Positions 9,501 through 18,871 of a DNA stretch of 50,586 nucleotides are shown in pieces (the first letter of the stretch is position 1; each line of letters starts with the position of its first letter). Origin of the DNA: a virus; the IMG/VR virus record IMGVR_UViG_3300025785_001206, positions 1 to 50,586 of that record, one strand, 5' to 3'. The notes beneath the pieces are model-generated. The model searched no databases and had not been told where the DNA came from. It was given only the letters and a program-made list of their open reading frames with translations. The position numbers were made by a program, and so were the translations under genes.

Positions 9501-10571
9501 ATATGTATATGTTCCATTTGTGAAGCCCATACCTGATAATGTCTGACTACCAAATGTTTGAGTGCTTGAAATATTTGTTCCTGATGTATAACCAACAGGT
9601 ACTATTAAGTTATATGGCGGAGCCATATTAAAAACAACTCCAAATACGTCACCACTAGTTGATGTTGATGTTGATGAACCACCACCTGCTCCGAAGCTTG
9701 TTGGATTTGTTGTAAACCCACTATATTCATCGAAATTAACACCAGTTGTACCCATCAAATATGTTGCCGTGCTAACACCTATTCCGCCTCCACCATAAGG
9801 TCCTGCGTTTGATTGTACAAGAGTTAGACCATTGATATTCAATGAACCTGATGCGGTCATAACAACATCAGGACCAACTTGACTAATAGTAACACTGAAT
9901 GCTGCTGAATTTGTTGTTGTTGTTGGAGTTGGTGTAACTCCTGCTTGTGATGTTGTTGGTGTTGGCGTAGTTGTATTTGTTGGTGTAGCCGTATTTGTTG
10001 GTGTAGCTGTAGCCGTATTTGTTGGTGTTAAAGTTGGTGTTGCAGTATGTGTAGGAGTGGCTGTTTGAGTTAATCCAACTGATAAACTTGGTGTTGGTGT
10101 TGGTGTTCTTGTTACCGTACTTGTAGGTGTAGCTGTAGGTGTTGTAGCTATTGTTGGTGTTGGTGTAGGGGTAACTGGTGTACCACTATATGAGGTCCAA
10201 AGACCATTATTTGTTAACCAAGTAAGAGCAGTTGGGACATCTGTAAATGTAGATTGTCCTATTGAAGGAGGAAAATGATTTATTAAATATAAAAATGAGG
10301 CGTCAGTTAAAAATTCCGATCTATAAAATCCAACATATGCGGTTGAAGGCGTAACACCAACTGGTGTTGTTTCATCATTACCAGGATATGGTGCTGCAAT
10401 TACGTAACCTAATGTTTCATCAGGACCTTCCCACCATTTTACACCACCATAATCTTGTGAATAATCGATAGTATTATCGTTACCTATTGCTAAGTTTCCA
10501 AGTTGTTGTGTATTTGAAATTGTGGAACCTGTATTATATGCGAACGCTCTTGTTATTGGACTCAAACTCAT
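6576..10571 (-). CDS. Large multidomain adhesin: Asp-box propeller and LamG domains (1331 aa)
   Basis: The domains in order are: shared N-terminal domain (1-133); Pro-Thr linker (134-217); a domain like those common in PEP-CTERM exported proteins (about 218-375, ending [20 protein letters not shown]); linker; domain B copy 1 (about 393-525, [12 protein letters not shown] ... TYSPNYTGG); linker (526-595); a propeller with seven Asp-box-like strands (595-905, for example [22 protein letters not shown]); linker; domain B copy 2 (about 965-1105, [11 protein letters not shown]); and a LamG/ConA-like domain (1110-1331, [19 protein letters not shown]). It ends just after [20 protein letters not shown], which is normally the first strand of a LamG domain. 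Likely function is multivalent glycan or surface binding by the virion. No catalytic sialidase residues were identified, so an enzyme activity is not claimed. Confidence 0.85.
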   Translation of the reverse strand: MSLSPITRAFAYNTGSTISNTQQLGNLAIGNDNTIDYSQDYGGVKWWEGPDETLGYVIAAPYPGNDETTPVGVTPSTAYVGFYRSEFLTDASFLYLINHFPPSIGQSTFTDVPTALTWLTNNGLWTSYSGTPVTPTPTPTIATTPTATPTSTVTRTPTPTPSLSVGLTQTATPTHTATPTLTPTNTATATPTNTATPTNTTTPTPTTSQAGVTPTPTTTTNSAAFSVTISQVGPDVVMTASGSLNINGLTLVQSNAGPYGGGGIGVSTATYLMGTTGVNFDEYSGFTTNPTSFGAGGGSSTSTSTSGDVFGVVFNMAPPYNLIVPVGYTSGTNISSTQTFGSQTLSGMGFTNGTYTYTWGSGANAFSFNVIIGAPSPTPSPSPSSATPTPTPTVGYNGPGWFFYSPDNQTVMTAPAANGNATFINTVGGLGTYSPNYTGGTLLLYFNNNDSAGTSYLTQFQNLQTSGGTLTITQGSSVAIYSGISSEYQVNGQFFYLNVTRSAQMIQAASTRFVSGSTISLTFNGVSNVTPTPTPTSVTPTPTPTNTPTNTPTISLTPTNTPTTSVTPTLTPTITTSNTPTPTQTPTPTPFPTNVVVAAGGVNALGYSYDNGNTWSASSNGNTFFTQPAYAVATDGNMFVAGGQISSNTLAYSYDGYNWSGATNGSTTFTTNVRGIAYGGGKWVAVGISSGSAKIAYSYDGITWSGATNSSVLGSAPLGVAYNGSRWVATAQKGGGNTNTIAYSDDGITWSGATNSWTIFSGSCYNVAWGGNKWVAVGTGINRIAYSTDGVTWTGSTSGNSIITGTGYGISYNGSQWIAAGQGTNSLAYSSDGITWSGATNGNTIFSFQAYCATWTGTKWVAGGIGTNQLATSTDGNTWSATTNGNTIMNNRVQALAAKYTAPVSPTPTPTNTETPTPSVTPTSTLTPTPSITASVTPTLTVTPTNTPTNTLTPTPTPTTPPMDQWFFYVMSGSIPNFSTVLPENNGNIIFTHSNDSISTYNPNYSIGDGLNIYINQRDSSGNDYSSQFNDLITTGGTVTLVQDGNQVMYSGSSSAFQVVAAPNNSTYLFFHFDTGTNDIVQVQSISSILNYTDPINVLFYQTAPTPPLGLDFTIEWFMKSNSWNMPTIHPRPYSITDGVSYMNGVSIEGGYGNTMYWWSESSPQITITGLNIDTTSWHHYCIVRDSGTVNFYIDGVLTGTTVFNDNIQPSLAGTVPPLVIGGEINGGSPDSLIEGKITNFRWTDGVVYRGPSLTVPTAPLTAYSQTKLLLGVSSSNPFVDSSTYANTITNNNSVTYDSDSPFPSYYGVGSLNFNGTDYLTVDTSTGNFDL
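6578..6584 (-). promoter_or_regulatory. Late-promoter-like motif (gATTTAT variant)
   Basis: Minus-strand GATTTATAA, about 30 nt before the ATG at 6547, overlapping the stop codon of the 1331-residue gene. Poly-A-rich sequence separates it from the start. Confidence 0.3.
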
Positions 10572-10587
10572 TTTTAAATTTATTTAC

Positions 10588-10595
10588 TATAAATA
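10588..10595 (-). promoter_or_regulatory. Late-promoter-like motif TATTTATA
   Basis: Perfect TATTTATA on the minus strand, 16 nt before the ATG at 10571. Confidence 0.5.
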
Positions 10596-10616
10596 TTATG
10601 AGTTTATTAATATATT

Positions 10617-12014
10617 CTATGTGAATGTTAATTTCCAAGAAATTAATTCTTGATTATCATTCGAACCACCTGTACCAGCACCAAATCCGATATAATATAA
10701 ACCACTATCAAAAGTGAAACTTGAATATGTGAAAGCAGCTGAACCTGGTTTGCTATTTGTTGTTGAAATATATAATTTAGCTTGTGAAGCTGCATTATCG
10801 TAATCTAACCAATAATATAATGTTTGTCTCCAACTTGTGCCGTAGTTTTGATCACCTTGAGATGTGTTATTTTTAAACCAAGTAACATTATTAACAGTAT
10901 AAGTCGTAAAACTCAAAGCATTAGGAACTGTAGATGAATTTATTCTACTAACACCACCACCTGATAATCCTGTTGTGTTATTAGTTGGAGTCCATTGTAA
11001 ACAAAAACCATCGGCACCTGTACCTCCACCAATATAAAATGACCATTGAACAGAGAAATTTCTATTATATTTAGTCACATTCGATCTATAAACATTTCCA
11101 ACTTGTGCATTGGTATTTGTTGTTAGATAAATTATGTTTGATGATGTAGTTGCATTACCAACTAAAGATAAACCTGAAGTTGATGAAAAGTCAGTATAGT
11201 TAAAACCATCAATATTTGGTGTTTTTGTAGGTGTTAATGTTGGAGTCGGAGTTAATGTTGGAGTCGGAGTTAATGTTTTTGTTGGTGTAATACTTGGTGT
11301 TGGTGTTAATGTATTTGTTGGTGTTATACTTGGTGTAGGTGTCAAACTTCCTGTTGGTGTAATACTTGGTGTTTGTGTTGAGCTCGGTGTTACAGTATTT
11401 GTTGGTGTTTGAGTAACAGTAATCGTTGGCGTAATAGAAGGAGTTAGTGTTGGTGTTACACTTGGCGTATTTGTTGGTGTACGAGTTAACGTCACACTTG
11501 GAGTTGGTGTTTGTGTTGAACTTGGTGTTATTGTAGGAGTTAACGTTGGTGTTACACTTGGTGTAATTGTAGGAGTTATTGTTGGTGTAACACTTGGTGT
11601 AGGTGTTTGTGTTGGTGTCGCACTTGGCGGTGGACTATAACTTGTCCAATAACCATTAGTGTATAACCAATTAACTGCATCATTAGTTGATAAGAATGGG
11701 GTTAAACCGTTTCTTGTTGGTAATGAATTACACGTATATAAAAAAGTACTATCAGTTAAATCTGTTGATTGGTAAAATCTGAACCATTCATAAACACCAC
11801 TAATTGGTGTCGGTTCAGTTTGCCCTGTTAATGGCATCGCAATTACATATCCCAAATTTTCATCAGGTCCTTCCCACCATTTTACGCCACCATAATCTAA
11901 ATCATATCTTGTTGAACCCGTGAACCCGATTGCAATATTACCAACTTGTAAAGTTCCACTAATTGGTGGGCCAGGGTTGTGTGCAAAAGGTCTTGAAGTA
12001 CTTGAAATCGCCAT
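10617..12014 (-). CDS. Virion adhesin with L-type lectin domain (465 aa)
   Basis: Residues 1-127 are the shared N-terminal domain ([59 protein letters not shown]). A 140-residue Pro-Thr-rich linker ([13 protein letters not shown] type) follows. The C-terminal 200 residues read as a bacterial L-type (legume-like) lectin: FNYTDFSSTSGLSLVGNA, NRNFSVQWSFYIGG, GADGFCLQWTP, TGLSGGGVSR, LYYWLDYDNAASQAKLYIST and GLYYIGFGAGTG. Such domains bind sugars, so this is a strong candidate receptor-binding protein. A TATTTATA box ends only 5 nt before the ATG, and the gene is separated from the giant collagen gene by a terminator, so it appears to start a new transcript. Confidence 0.85.
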   Translation of the reverse strand: MAISSTSRPFAHNPGPPISGTLQVGNIAIGFTGSTRYDLDYGGVKWWEGPDENLGYVIAMPLTGQTEPTPISGVYEWFRFYQSTDLTDSTFLYTCNSLPTRNGLTPFLSTNDAVNWLYTNGYWTSYSPPPSATPTQTPTPSVTPTITPTITPSVTPTLTPTITPSSTQTPTPSVTLTRTPTNTPSVTPTLTPSITPTITVTQTPTNTVTPSSTQTPSITPTGSLTPTPSITPTNTLTPTPSITPTKTLTPTPTLTPTPTLTPTKTPNIDGFNYTDFSSTSGLSLVGNATTSSNIIYLTTNTNAQVGNVYRSNVTKYNRNFSVQWSFYIGGGTGADGFCLQWTPTNNTTGLSGGGVSRINSSTVPNALSFTTYTVNNVTWFKNNTSQGDQNYGTSWRQTLYYWLDYDNAASQAKLYISTTNSKPGSAAFTYSSFTFDSGLYYIGFGAGTGGSNDNQELISWKLTFT

Positions 12015-12019
12015 ATAAC

Positions 12020-12027
12020 TATAAATA
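12020..12027 (-). promoter_or_regulatory. Late-promoter-like motif TATTTATA
   Basis: Perfect TATTTATA on the minus strand, only 5 nt before the ATG at 12014 and directly after a terminator. If it is a -10 element, the mRNA would be nearly leaderless. Confidence 0.55.
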
Positions 12028-12033
12028 CAAAAA

Positions 12034-12060
12034 AAAAGGAGATTTATTAGATCTCCTTTT
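12034..12060 (-). terminator. Rho-independent terminator
   Basis: A perfect 10-bp stem (12034-12043 with 12051-12060) with a 7-nt loop is followed on the minus strand by a long T run. It ends the 2251-residue collagen-like gene at 12080. Its design (AAGGA-type arm, 7-nt loop) is like that of the terminator at 3742. Confidence 0.9.
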
Positions 12061-12079
12061 ATATTTTTTTAATCAATTT

Positions 12080-15000
12080 TTAGTATGTACCGCCATCAAT
12101 TATGTTAGAAAATACTAATGTTCCATCACTGTCCGCGTAACCTAAAACACTATCTAATGATAATGAACCTGTTGGTAATGGTGTAAAAGCAACTTGACTA
12201 CCTGAGTTAAGTAACATCACTTGAGATGAAACATTTCCATAATCAACACCAGTTGTGTCTGTTAAAGTCAAATTACCATCAATATTCAAAGAACCCGATA
12301 TTGTAAGTTCGTTTGTTGTTGTCCAACCTGATGTTGTAGGGTTATATTCAAATAATGAATCTCCTGAGGTCCCTGATGTTCCATCTGAACCACTGGTTCC
12401 TGAAGTACCATCCGTACCTGAAATACCACTAGTACCATCTGTTCCACTTGTTCCTGATGTACCATCTGTTCCACTTGTTCCTGATGTACCATCTGTTCCT
12501 GATGTTCCACTTGTGCCGTCAGTTCCAGATGTTCCACTTGAACCATCTGTACCGTCTACGCCTGAAATACCCGAAGTTCCAGAAGTTCCATCTGTTCCAC
12601 TCGTACCCGAAGAACCGTCAGTACCACTTGTACCCGAAGAACCGTCAGTACCTGACATACCATCAATTCCACTTGTTCCCGAAGTACCGTCTGTTCCACT
12701 AGTGCCTGATGTACCATCCGTACCATCAACTCCTGATATACCTGAAGAACCTGATGTTCCTGAAGTACCATCACTTCCACTTGTTCCGCTACTACCATTA
12801 CTTCCACTACTACCACTCGTTCCCGAACTACCGTCAATTCCTGAACTACCACTTGTACCATCAGTACCCGATGTTCCACTTGAACCATCTGTTCCTGAAG
12901 TACCGTCTGTGCCACTCGTACCAGACGTTCCGTCTGTACCGCTTGTACCGTCGGTTCCACTTGTACCAGAAGAACCATCACTACCTGAAGTGCCACTTGT
13001 ACCGTCGGTTCCACTTGTACCAGAAGAACCATCCGTTCCTGAAGTTCCATCAGTTCCACTTGTACCTGAAGTACCGTCACTTCCTGAAGTACCGCTTGTT
13101 CCATCTATACCTGATGTACCACTAGTTCCGTCTGTTCCTGAAGTACCGCTTGTTCCGTTGAATCCAACTGCTCCATCTAAATTGATTGACCAGTTGCTAT
13201 ATGTACCTGTTCCTTGACCTCCCTCAATCACTGCCGCTAAGAAAATACCTGTAGCAGGGTCATAACTATCAACTCTTGCAATCATATAATTGTTAATATC
13301 ATATGCTATTATAATATCTTGAGCTGTTGTATAAGCTAACCCCAATCCAGCAGTGAAAGTAATCGTATCACCGGAAACTGTATCTAAAGTTAATGTTGTT
13401 GTTGATGTTGTAGAATATTTGTCACCATTAAGTCCTGATGTACCACTTGTGCCACTAGTACCATCAGATCCACTTGTACCTGAAGTACCGTCTGTTCCAC
13501 TTGTACCTGAAGTACCATCACTACCTGAAGTACCACTAGTACCATCTGTTCCTGAAGTTCCGTCTGAACCTGATGTACCTGATGTTCCATCACTACCTGA
13601 AGTTCCACTAGTACCATCTGTACCTGAAGTGCCACTTGTACCATCCGTACCACTTGTTCCTGATGTGCCATCTGTACCGCTTGTCCCATCTATACCTGAT
13701 GTACCACTAGTTCCGTCTGTTCCTGAAGTACCGCTTGTACCTGAAGATCCGTCAGTACCACTAACACCTGATATACCTGAAGAACCACTTGTTCCTGAAG
13801 TTCCATCAATACCTGAAGTACCGTCACTACCTGATGTACCACTTGAGCCATCAGTTCCACTTGTACCCGATGTACCATCAATACCACTTGTTCCACTAGT
13901 TCCGTCAGTGCCACTTGTGCCTGAAGTACCATCAATACCTGATGTACCGTCTGTTCCGCTTGTGCCTGAAGTACCATCTATTCCTGAAGTACCACTAGTA
14001 CCATCCGTACCACTTGTTCCTGATGTACCATCCGTACCGCTAGTTCCTGAAGTACCATCAGTACCTGATGTACCACTTGTACCATCAGTTCCATTAATTC
14101 CTGATATACCTGAAGTACCACTTGTACCATCGGTTCCACTTGTACCTGAAGTACCGTCTATACCTGATGTTCCACTACTACCGTCTGTACCACTTGTTCC
14201 ATCTGTACCACTAGTACCACTTGAACCATCAGTACCACTAGTACCATCGGTTCCACTTGTACCTGAAGTACCGTCCATACCTGATGTACCTGAAGTGCCA
14301 TCTGTTCCGCTAGTTCCTGATGTACCATCTGTACCATCAACACCTGAGATACCCGAAGATCCTGAGGTACCATCTATACCTGATGTTCCACTAGTTCCGT
14401 CTGTGCCTGATGTTCCACTAGTACCATCTGTTCCTGAAGTACCATCAACACCTGATGTTCCACTAGTTCCGTCAATACCACTTGTACCTGAAGTACCATC
14501 TGTTCCACTAGTACCGCTTGAACCGTCTGTTCCACTTGTACCATCAGTACCTGATGTACCACTAGTACCATCCGTTCCTGAAGTACCATCCGTACCACTT
14601 GTACCTGAAGTACCATCTGTTCCTGAAGTACCATTAGTGCCCGCTTGAGCTATTAAATTCCAGTTACCACCCGGAGGTGCTGAATTCGTATTTAAAACAT
14701 TTGCAACGTATGAGCTACCATCATAATCAACAACATCATTTAAGTAATATGTTGTGAGTGAATCCCAAGTTCCTCTTGATGTAAAACCAAGACCACTTGT
14801 ACCTGATGTACCGTCAGTTCCTGAAGTACCATCCGTACCACTTGTTCCATCAGTACCACTAGTACCACTTGTACCATCAGTTCCGCTTGTTCCATCGATA
14901 CCAGAAGTTCCGCTTGAACCATCAGTTCCACTAGTTCCAGACGTTCCATCGACACCTGATGTGCCGCTTGTTCCATCCATACCTGAGGTACCTGAAGTAC

Positions 15001-18000
15001 CGTCAGTTCCACTAGTTCCACTTGAACCATCTGTTCCACTAACTCCCGATATACCTGAAGAACCACTTGTTCCTGATGTACCATCCACACCACTAGTTCC
15101 GCTTGTACCATCGACACCGCTCGTACCAGAAGAACCATCAGTTCCGCTTGTACCATCCGTGCCACTAGTACCTGAAGTACCATCTGTGCCTGAAGTTCCG
15201 TCGGTTCCACTTGTACCTGAAGTTCCGTCAGTTCCTGAAGTACCATCTGTACCTGAAGTGCCACTTGTTCCGTCAATACCTGAAGTACCAGAAGAACCGT
15301 TTACACCCGAAATACCTGATGAACCACTTGTACCATCCGTACCACTCGTTCCTGATGTACCATCTATACCTGAAGTACCGCTAGTACCGTCAATACCTGA
15401 TGTGCCACTAGTACCATCTGTTCCTGAGGTCCCTGATGTACCATCTATACCTGAAGTACCTGAACTACCATCCGTACCACTTGTACCAGATGATCCGTCC
15501 GTACCACTTGTTCCTGATGTACCGTCTGTACCACTAACACCTGAAGTACCGCTTGAACCATCGGTTCCGCTTGTACCACTCGTTCCATCGACACCACTAG
15601 TACCACTTGTACCGTCCACACCGCTTGTACCGCTTGTTCCATCGACACCTGAAGTGCCAGATGTTCCACTTGTACCTGAAGAACCAGTACCGCCCGATGC
15701 CCCACCTAAATTAACTGTCCAAGTTGAGTATGTACCACTACCTTGAATAGAAGTAACATTTACACTCATACTACCCGTAGAGTTATCATAAGTTATAACC
15801 GAACCTATCATATAATCACTAACATCATAAGCAATTAAAACTTCTTGAGCTAATGTATATGCTAAATTAGTGCCTACTTGTAAATTTTGAACACCTAATC
15901 CTATTGTTAAGGTTGATAGAGATGATGTTTCATATCTATCACCTGAATAACCACTTGTTCCCGATGTACCACTTGAACCATCAATCCCTGCAATACCTGA
16001 TAAACCCGAAGAACCTGATGTGCCATCACTTCCTGAAGTGCCTGAAGTACCGTCGGTTCCTGAAGTACCGCTTGAGCCGTCTGTTCCTGATGTTCCACTT
16101 GTTCCATCAGTTCCTGAAGTACCGCTAGTTCCATCTGTACCACTCGTTCCTGATGTGCCACTTGTACCATCTGTACCACTTGTACCACTCGTACCATCTA
16201 TTCCTGAAGTCCCACTTGTTCCGTCAATACCTGAAGTACCCGAAGTACCATCTGTTCCTGATGTACCGCTTGAGCCGTCAGTTCCACTTGTTCCAGACGT
16301 TCCATCTGTTCCTGAAGTACCATCAGTTCCTGATGTACCATCCGTACCACTCGTTCCTGATGTACCATCAATACCACTAGTCCCTGATGTACCATCTATA
16401 CCTGAAGTGCCACTTGAACCATCGGTTCCACTTGTTCCTGAACTACCGTCAGTACCACTTGTACCTGAAGAACCATCAGTTCCTGATGTACCATCCGTAC
16501 CACTTGTACCTGATGTACCATCTATACCTGATGTGCCTGAAGTACCGTTACTTCCACTAGTTCCTGAAGAGCCATCAATACCTGACGTACCTGAAGTACC
16601 GTCGGTTCCATCAACACCTGAAATACCTGAGCTTCCACTTGTACCATCTGTTCCTGAACTTCCTGAAGTACCGTCTGTTCCACTAGTGCCTGAAGTTCCA
16701 TCCATACCTGAACTTCCACTCGTACCTGAAGTACCATTTTGACCAGAACTTCCTGATGTTCCACTTGTTCCATCTGAACCACTAGTACCGCTTGTTCCAT
16801 CAGTTCCACTAATTCCTGATGTACCACTTGTACCGTTTCTACCTGAAGTTCCTGAAGAGCCACTTGTACCATCAATACCACTTGTACCTGAAGAACCGTC
16901 TGTTCCACTTGTTCCATCAATACCTGAAGTACCGCTTGAACCATTTACGCCTGATATACCTGATGAACCACTTGTACCTGAAGTACCATCTATACCTGAA
17001 GTGCCACTAGATCCGTCAGTACCTGAAGTACCCGATGTACCATTTGTTCCATCAATACCTGAGGTACCTGAAGTACCATCTATTCCACTTGTTCCTGATG
17101 ACCCGTCTGTTCCGCTTGTACCCGATGTACCATCTGTTCCACTAGTACCGCTTGAGCCATCAGTACCGCTTACTCCTGAAATACCTGAAGTACCACTAGT
17201 ACCATCTGTACCATCAATACCACTTGTACCTGAAGAGCCGTCTGTACCTGAAGTACCAGACGTTCCGTCTATACCTGAAGTACCTGAAGAACCATCAGTT
17301 CCTGATGTTCCTGAAGTTCCGTCTGTTCCACTTATACCTGAAGTACCATCTGTACCTGATGTACCAGATGTTCCGTCTATACCTGAAGTACCACTTGTTC
17401 CGTCAATACCTGATGTTCCGCTTGTTCCTGAAGTACCATCAACACCACTAGTACCTGATGTACCACTTGTACCAGAAATACCATCAGTTCCACTTGTACC
17501 CGATGTTCCACTTGTACCATCCATTCCACTTGTTCCTGATGTACCATCAGTTCCGCTAGTACCATCGGTTCCACTAGTTCCTGAAGTACCGTCTATACCA
17601 GATGTACCACTTGTTCCTGAAGAACCTGTAACACCAACTGCACCATCTAAATTTACTGTCCAAGTATTGAATGTTCCACTACCATAATTTTTATCAACAT
17701 TAACATTAATTTCACCTGTACCACTATTATATGAGTTAACTTTTGCAACCATATAATTAATCGAATCATGTGCAATAACAATTTCTTGAGCAATTGTATA
17801 TGCTAAACCTGTACCAATTGTAAAATCTAAAGTTGTTCCAATTGATGATATTGTTAAGTTATTTGAAGATGTTGTTGAATATTTGTCACCATTAGCACCA
17901 CTAGTCCCTGATGTACCGCTTGTTCCGTCCACACCTGAAGTACCTGAAGTACCATCCGTTCCTGATTGACCGTCTGTTCCACTTGTTCCTGCACTTCCTG

Positions 18001-18835
18001 AAGAACCAGATGTTCCTGAAGAACCTGAACTGCCTGAAGAGCCTGATGTACCAGATGAACCGCTAGAACCCGATGTACCTGAAGAACCGTTTGAACCTGA
18101 GCTACCTGAAGTACCTGATGTTCCACTTGTTCCTGATGTTCCGCTTGTACCTGAAGTACCACTAGAACTTGAACCGCCACCGCTTGTAAATCCTGTTAGA
18201 GGTTGTGTACCACCTGTGGCATTATATAAAGTTAAAGTTCCTGAACCTGAATCGTATGTAGCACCTGTTACAGCAATATTGTTTGGATCGTGAAATACTC
18301 TCCAATTCGCATTACTTCTTGTTGTTCCACTTACACCCTCAATTGTTGATCCTGTCCACGCAGAAATTAATGCGTGACCTGATGTTTTCTCAGCACCACC
18401 AACTCTATCATAAACATAGTAACCTATTGATCCATTTGCAACAATACAACCATCAGCATTTGCGTTGTTATATAAAGTATCGTAATTGTCTATTGAAAAT
18501 TGATAAACAGTGTTTGATTGATACACATAAACCAACATTCCCAATCTTCTTCTACCTGTAGAAATATTATCACTGTTAAGTAATAATTTATCAGTAAGAG
18601 TCGCAACGGGTCTTATATATAAATTTACAGGAATTGTGTTTCCTGAATTTTGTATTTGTCCTGTTGCTCCAAAAGTTGAAAAGTTTAAATCGTTTAACGA
18701 CCAAACTTCCATATATCCACCAATCCCATAGGTACTGAAATTAGTACCATAAAATTGACTAAGACTTGTTGGTGATGAAGGTCCTACAACGGCTAATGAA
18801 GTGTTAAGTGGATTAGTGTATTGAAATGTACTCAT
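12080..18835 (-). CDS. Giant collagen-like fibre protein (2251 aa)
   Basis: Residues 1-220 are a non-repetitive N-terminal domain ([20 protein letters not shown] ..., [22 protein letters not shown]) that probably docks to the virion. From about 220 to 2158 the protein is almost entirely Gly-X-Y with [12 protein letters not shown] and GVD triplets and no proline. The array is interrupted by three copies of a module of about 90 residues (about 312-403, 963-1050, 1803-1892; DKYSTTS ..., LAYT-AQ, YM, NL-GA-G) and one CBM5/12-like module (1346-1400; [20 protein letters not shown]). The C-terminal 90 residues ([19 protein letters not shown] ...) are beta-rich and could nucleate trimerisation. A continuous collagen-type triple helix of this length would be several hundred nanometres long, which is inference. 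A TATTTATA box lies 17 nt upstream and a terminator follows. Confidence 0.9.
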   Translation of the reverse strand: MSTFQYTNPLNTSLAVVGPSSPTSLSQFYGTNFSTYGIGGYMEVWSLNDLNFSTFGATGQIQNSGNTIPVNLYIRPVATLTDKLLLNSDNISTGRRRLGMLVYVYQSNTVYQFSIDNYDTLYNNANADGCIVANGSIGYYVYDRVGGAEKTSGHALISAWTGSTIEGVSGTTRSNANWRVFHDPNNIAVTGATYDSGSGTLTLYNATGGTQPLTGFTSGGGSSSSGTSGTSGTSGTSGTSGTSGSSGSNGSSGTSGSSGSSGTSGSSGSSGSSGTSGSSGSAGTSGTDGQSGTDGTSGTSGVDGTSGTSGTSGANGDKYSTTSSNNLTISSIGTTLDFTIGTGLAYTIAQEIVIAHDSINYMVAKVNSYNSGTGEINVNVDKNYGSGTFNTWTVNLDGAVGVTGSSGTSGTSGIDGTSGTSGTDGTSGTDGTSGTSGMDGTSGTSGTSGTDGISGTSGTSGTSGVDGTSGTSGTSGIDGTSGTSGIDGTSGTSGTDGTSGISGTDGTSGTSGTDGSSGTSGIDGTSGTSGTDGSSGTSGIDGTDGTSGTSGISGVSGTDGSSGTSGTDGTSGTSGTDGSSGTSGIDGTSGTSGIDGTNGTSGTSGTDGSSGTSGIDGTSGTSGSSGISGVNGSSGTSGIDGTSGTDGSSGTSGIDGTSGSSGTSGRNGTSGTSGISGTDGTSGTSGSDGTSGTSGSSGQNGTSGTSGSSGMDGTSGTSGTDGTSGSSGTDGTSGSSGISGVDGTDGTSGTSGIDGSSGTSGSNGTSGTSGIDGTSGTSGTDGTSGTDGSSGTSGTDGSSGTSGTDGSSGTSGIDGTSGTSGIDGTSGTSGTDGTSGTDGTSGTDGTSGTSGTDGSSGTSGTDGTSGTSGIDGTSGTSGIDGTSGTSGTDGTSGTSGTSGTDGTSGTSGTDGTSGTSGTDGSSGTSGTDGTSGTSGSDGTSGSSGLSGIAGIDGSSGTSGTSGYSGDRYETSSLSTLTIGLGVQNLQVGTNLAYTLAQEVLIAYDVSDYMIGSVITYDNSTGSMSVNVTSIQGSGTYSTWTVNLGGASGGTGSSGTSGTSGTSGVDGTSGTSGVDGTSGTSGVDGTSGTSGTDGSSGTSGVSGTDGTSGTSGTDGSSGTSGTDGSSGTSGIDGTSGTSGTDGTSGTSGIDGTSGTSGIDGTSGTSGTDGTSGSSGISGVNGSSGTSGIDGTSGTSGTDGTSGTDGTSGTSGTDGTSGTDGTSGTSGTDGTSGTDGSSGTSGVDGTSGTSGVDGTSGTSGSSGISGVSGTDGSSGTSGTDGTSGTSGMDGTSGTSGVDGTSGTSGTDGSSGTSGIDGTSGTDGTSGTSGTDGTSGTDGTSGTDGTSGTSGLGFTSRGTWDSLTTYYLNDVVDYDGSSYVANVLNTNSAPPGGNWNLIAQAGTNGTSGTDGTSGTSGTDGTSGTDGTSGTSGTDGTSGTDGSSGTSGTDGTSGTSGIDGTSGTSGVDGTSGTDGTSGTSGTDGTSGTSGIDGTSGSSGISGVDGTDGTSGTSGTDGTSGTSGMDGTSGTSGTDGTSGTDGSSGTSGTDGTSGTDGSSGTSGIDGTSGTSGTDGTSGTSGISGINGTDGTSGTSGTDGTSGTSGTDGTSGTSGTDGTSGTSGIDGTSGTSGTDGTSGIDGTSGTSGTDGTSGTSGIDGTSGTSGTDGSSGTSGSDGTSGIDGTSGTSGSSGISGVSGTDGSSGTSGTSGTDGTSGTSGIDGTSGTDGTSGTSGTDGTSGTSGTDGTSGTSGSDGTSGTSGSDGTSGTDGTSGTSGSDGTSGTSGTDGTSGTSGSDGTSGTSGTSGLNGDKYSTTSTTTLTLDTVSGDTITFTAGLGLAYTTAQDIIIAYDINNYMIARVDSYDPATGIFLAAVIEGGQGTGTYSNWSINLDGAVGFNGTSGTSGTDGTSGTSGIDGTSGTSGSDGTSGTSGTDGTSGTDGSSGTSGTDGTSGTSGSDGSSGTSGTDGTSGTDGTSGTSGTDGTSGTDGSSGTSGTDGTSGSSGIDGSSGTSGSSGSNGSSGTSGSDGTSGTSGSSGISGVDGTDGTSGTSGTDGTSGTSGIDGMSGTDGSSGTSGTDGSSGTSGTDGTSGTSGISGVDGTDGSSGTSGTDGTSGTSGTDGTSGTSGTDGTSGTSGTDGTSGISGTDGTSGTSGSDGTSGTSGDSLFEYNPTTSGWTTTNELTISGSLNIDGNLTLTDTTGVDYGNVSSQVMLLNSGSQVAFTPLPTGSLSLDSVLGYADSDGTLVFSNIIDGGTY
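12362..18175 (-). repeat. Very long Gly-X-Y coding repeat array
   Basis: About 5.8 kb of nine-base-periodic repeats (Gly-Thr-Ser, Gly-Thr-Asp, Gly-Ser-Ser, Gly-Ile-Asp) with four non-repetitive interruptions at roughly 13160-13427, 14635-14800, 15685-15948 and 17628-17900. Recurring signposts of the form SSGISGV(D/N/S)G occur at irregular spacing. Synonymous codon mixing breaks up exact DNA repeats. The same region gives long stop-free antisense frames, which are artefacts of composition. Confidence 0.9.
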
Positions 18836-18852
18836 TTAATTTTTTTGTTTTT

Positions 18853-18860
18853 TATAAATA
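18853..18860 (-). promoter_or_regulatory. Late-promoter-like motif TATTTATA
   Basis: Perfect TATTTATA on the minus strand, 17 nt before the ATG at 18835, lying between two collagen-like genes. Confidence 0.5.
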
Positions 18861-18871
18861 TCATTTTTGTT

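Noticed and set aside
10588-10595. TATAAATA on the plus strand as a rightward T4 late promoter
   Set aside because: The boxes lie just upstream of minus-strand genes, and no plus-strand gene follows any of them. The leftward reading TATTTATA is the one consistent with gene organisation.
4714-12014. Diversity-generating retroelement acting on the fibre tips
   Set aside because: The lectin-type tips are plausible targets, but I found no reverse transcriptase, template repeat or variable repeat in the window.
12255-14648. Long plus-strand open frames of (E/S/D)[11 protein letters not shown] repeats, also seen at 1702-2922, 14754-17687 and 19944-22037
   Set aside because: They are antisense shadows of the Gly-Thr-Ser/Gly-Thr-Asp arrays: the complements of GGN, ACN and AGT/TCA codons contain no stop, so long elastin-like frames appear by composition alone. 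They break at the non-repetitive modules.
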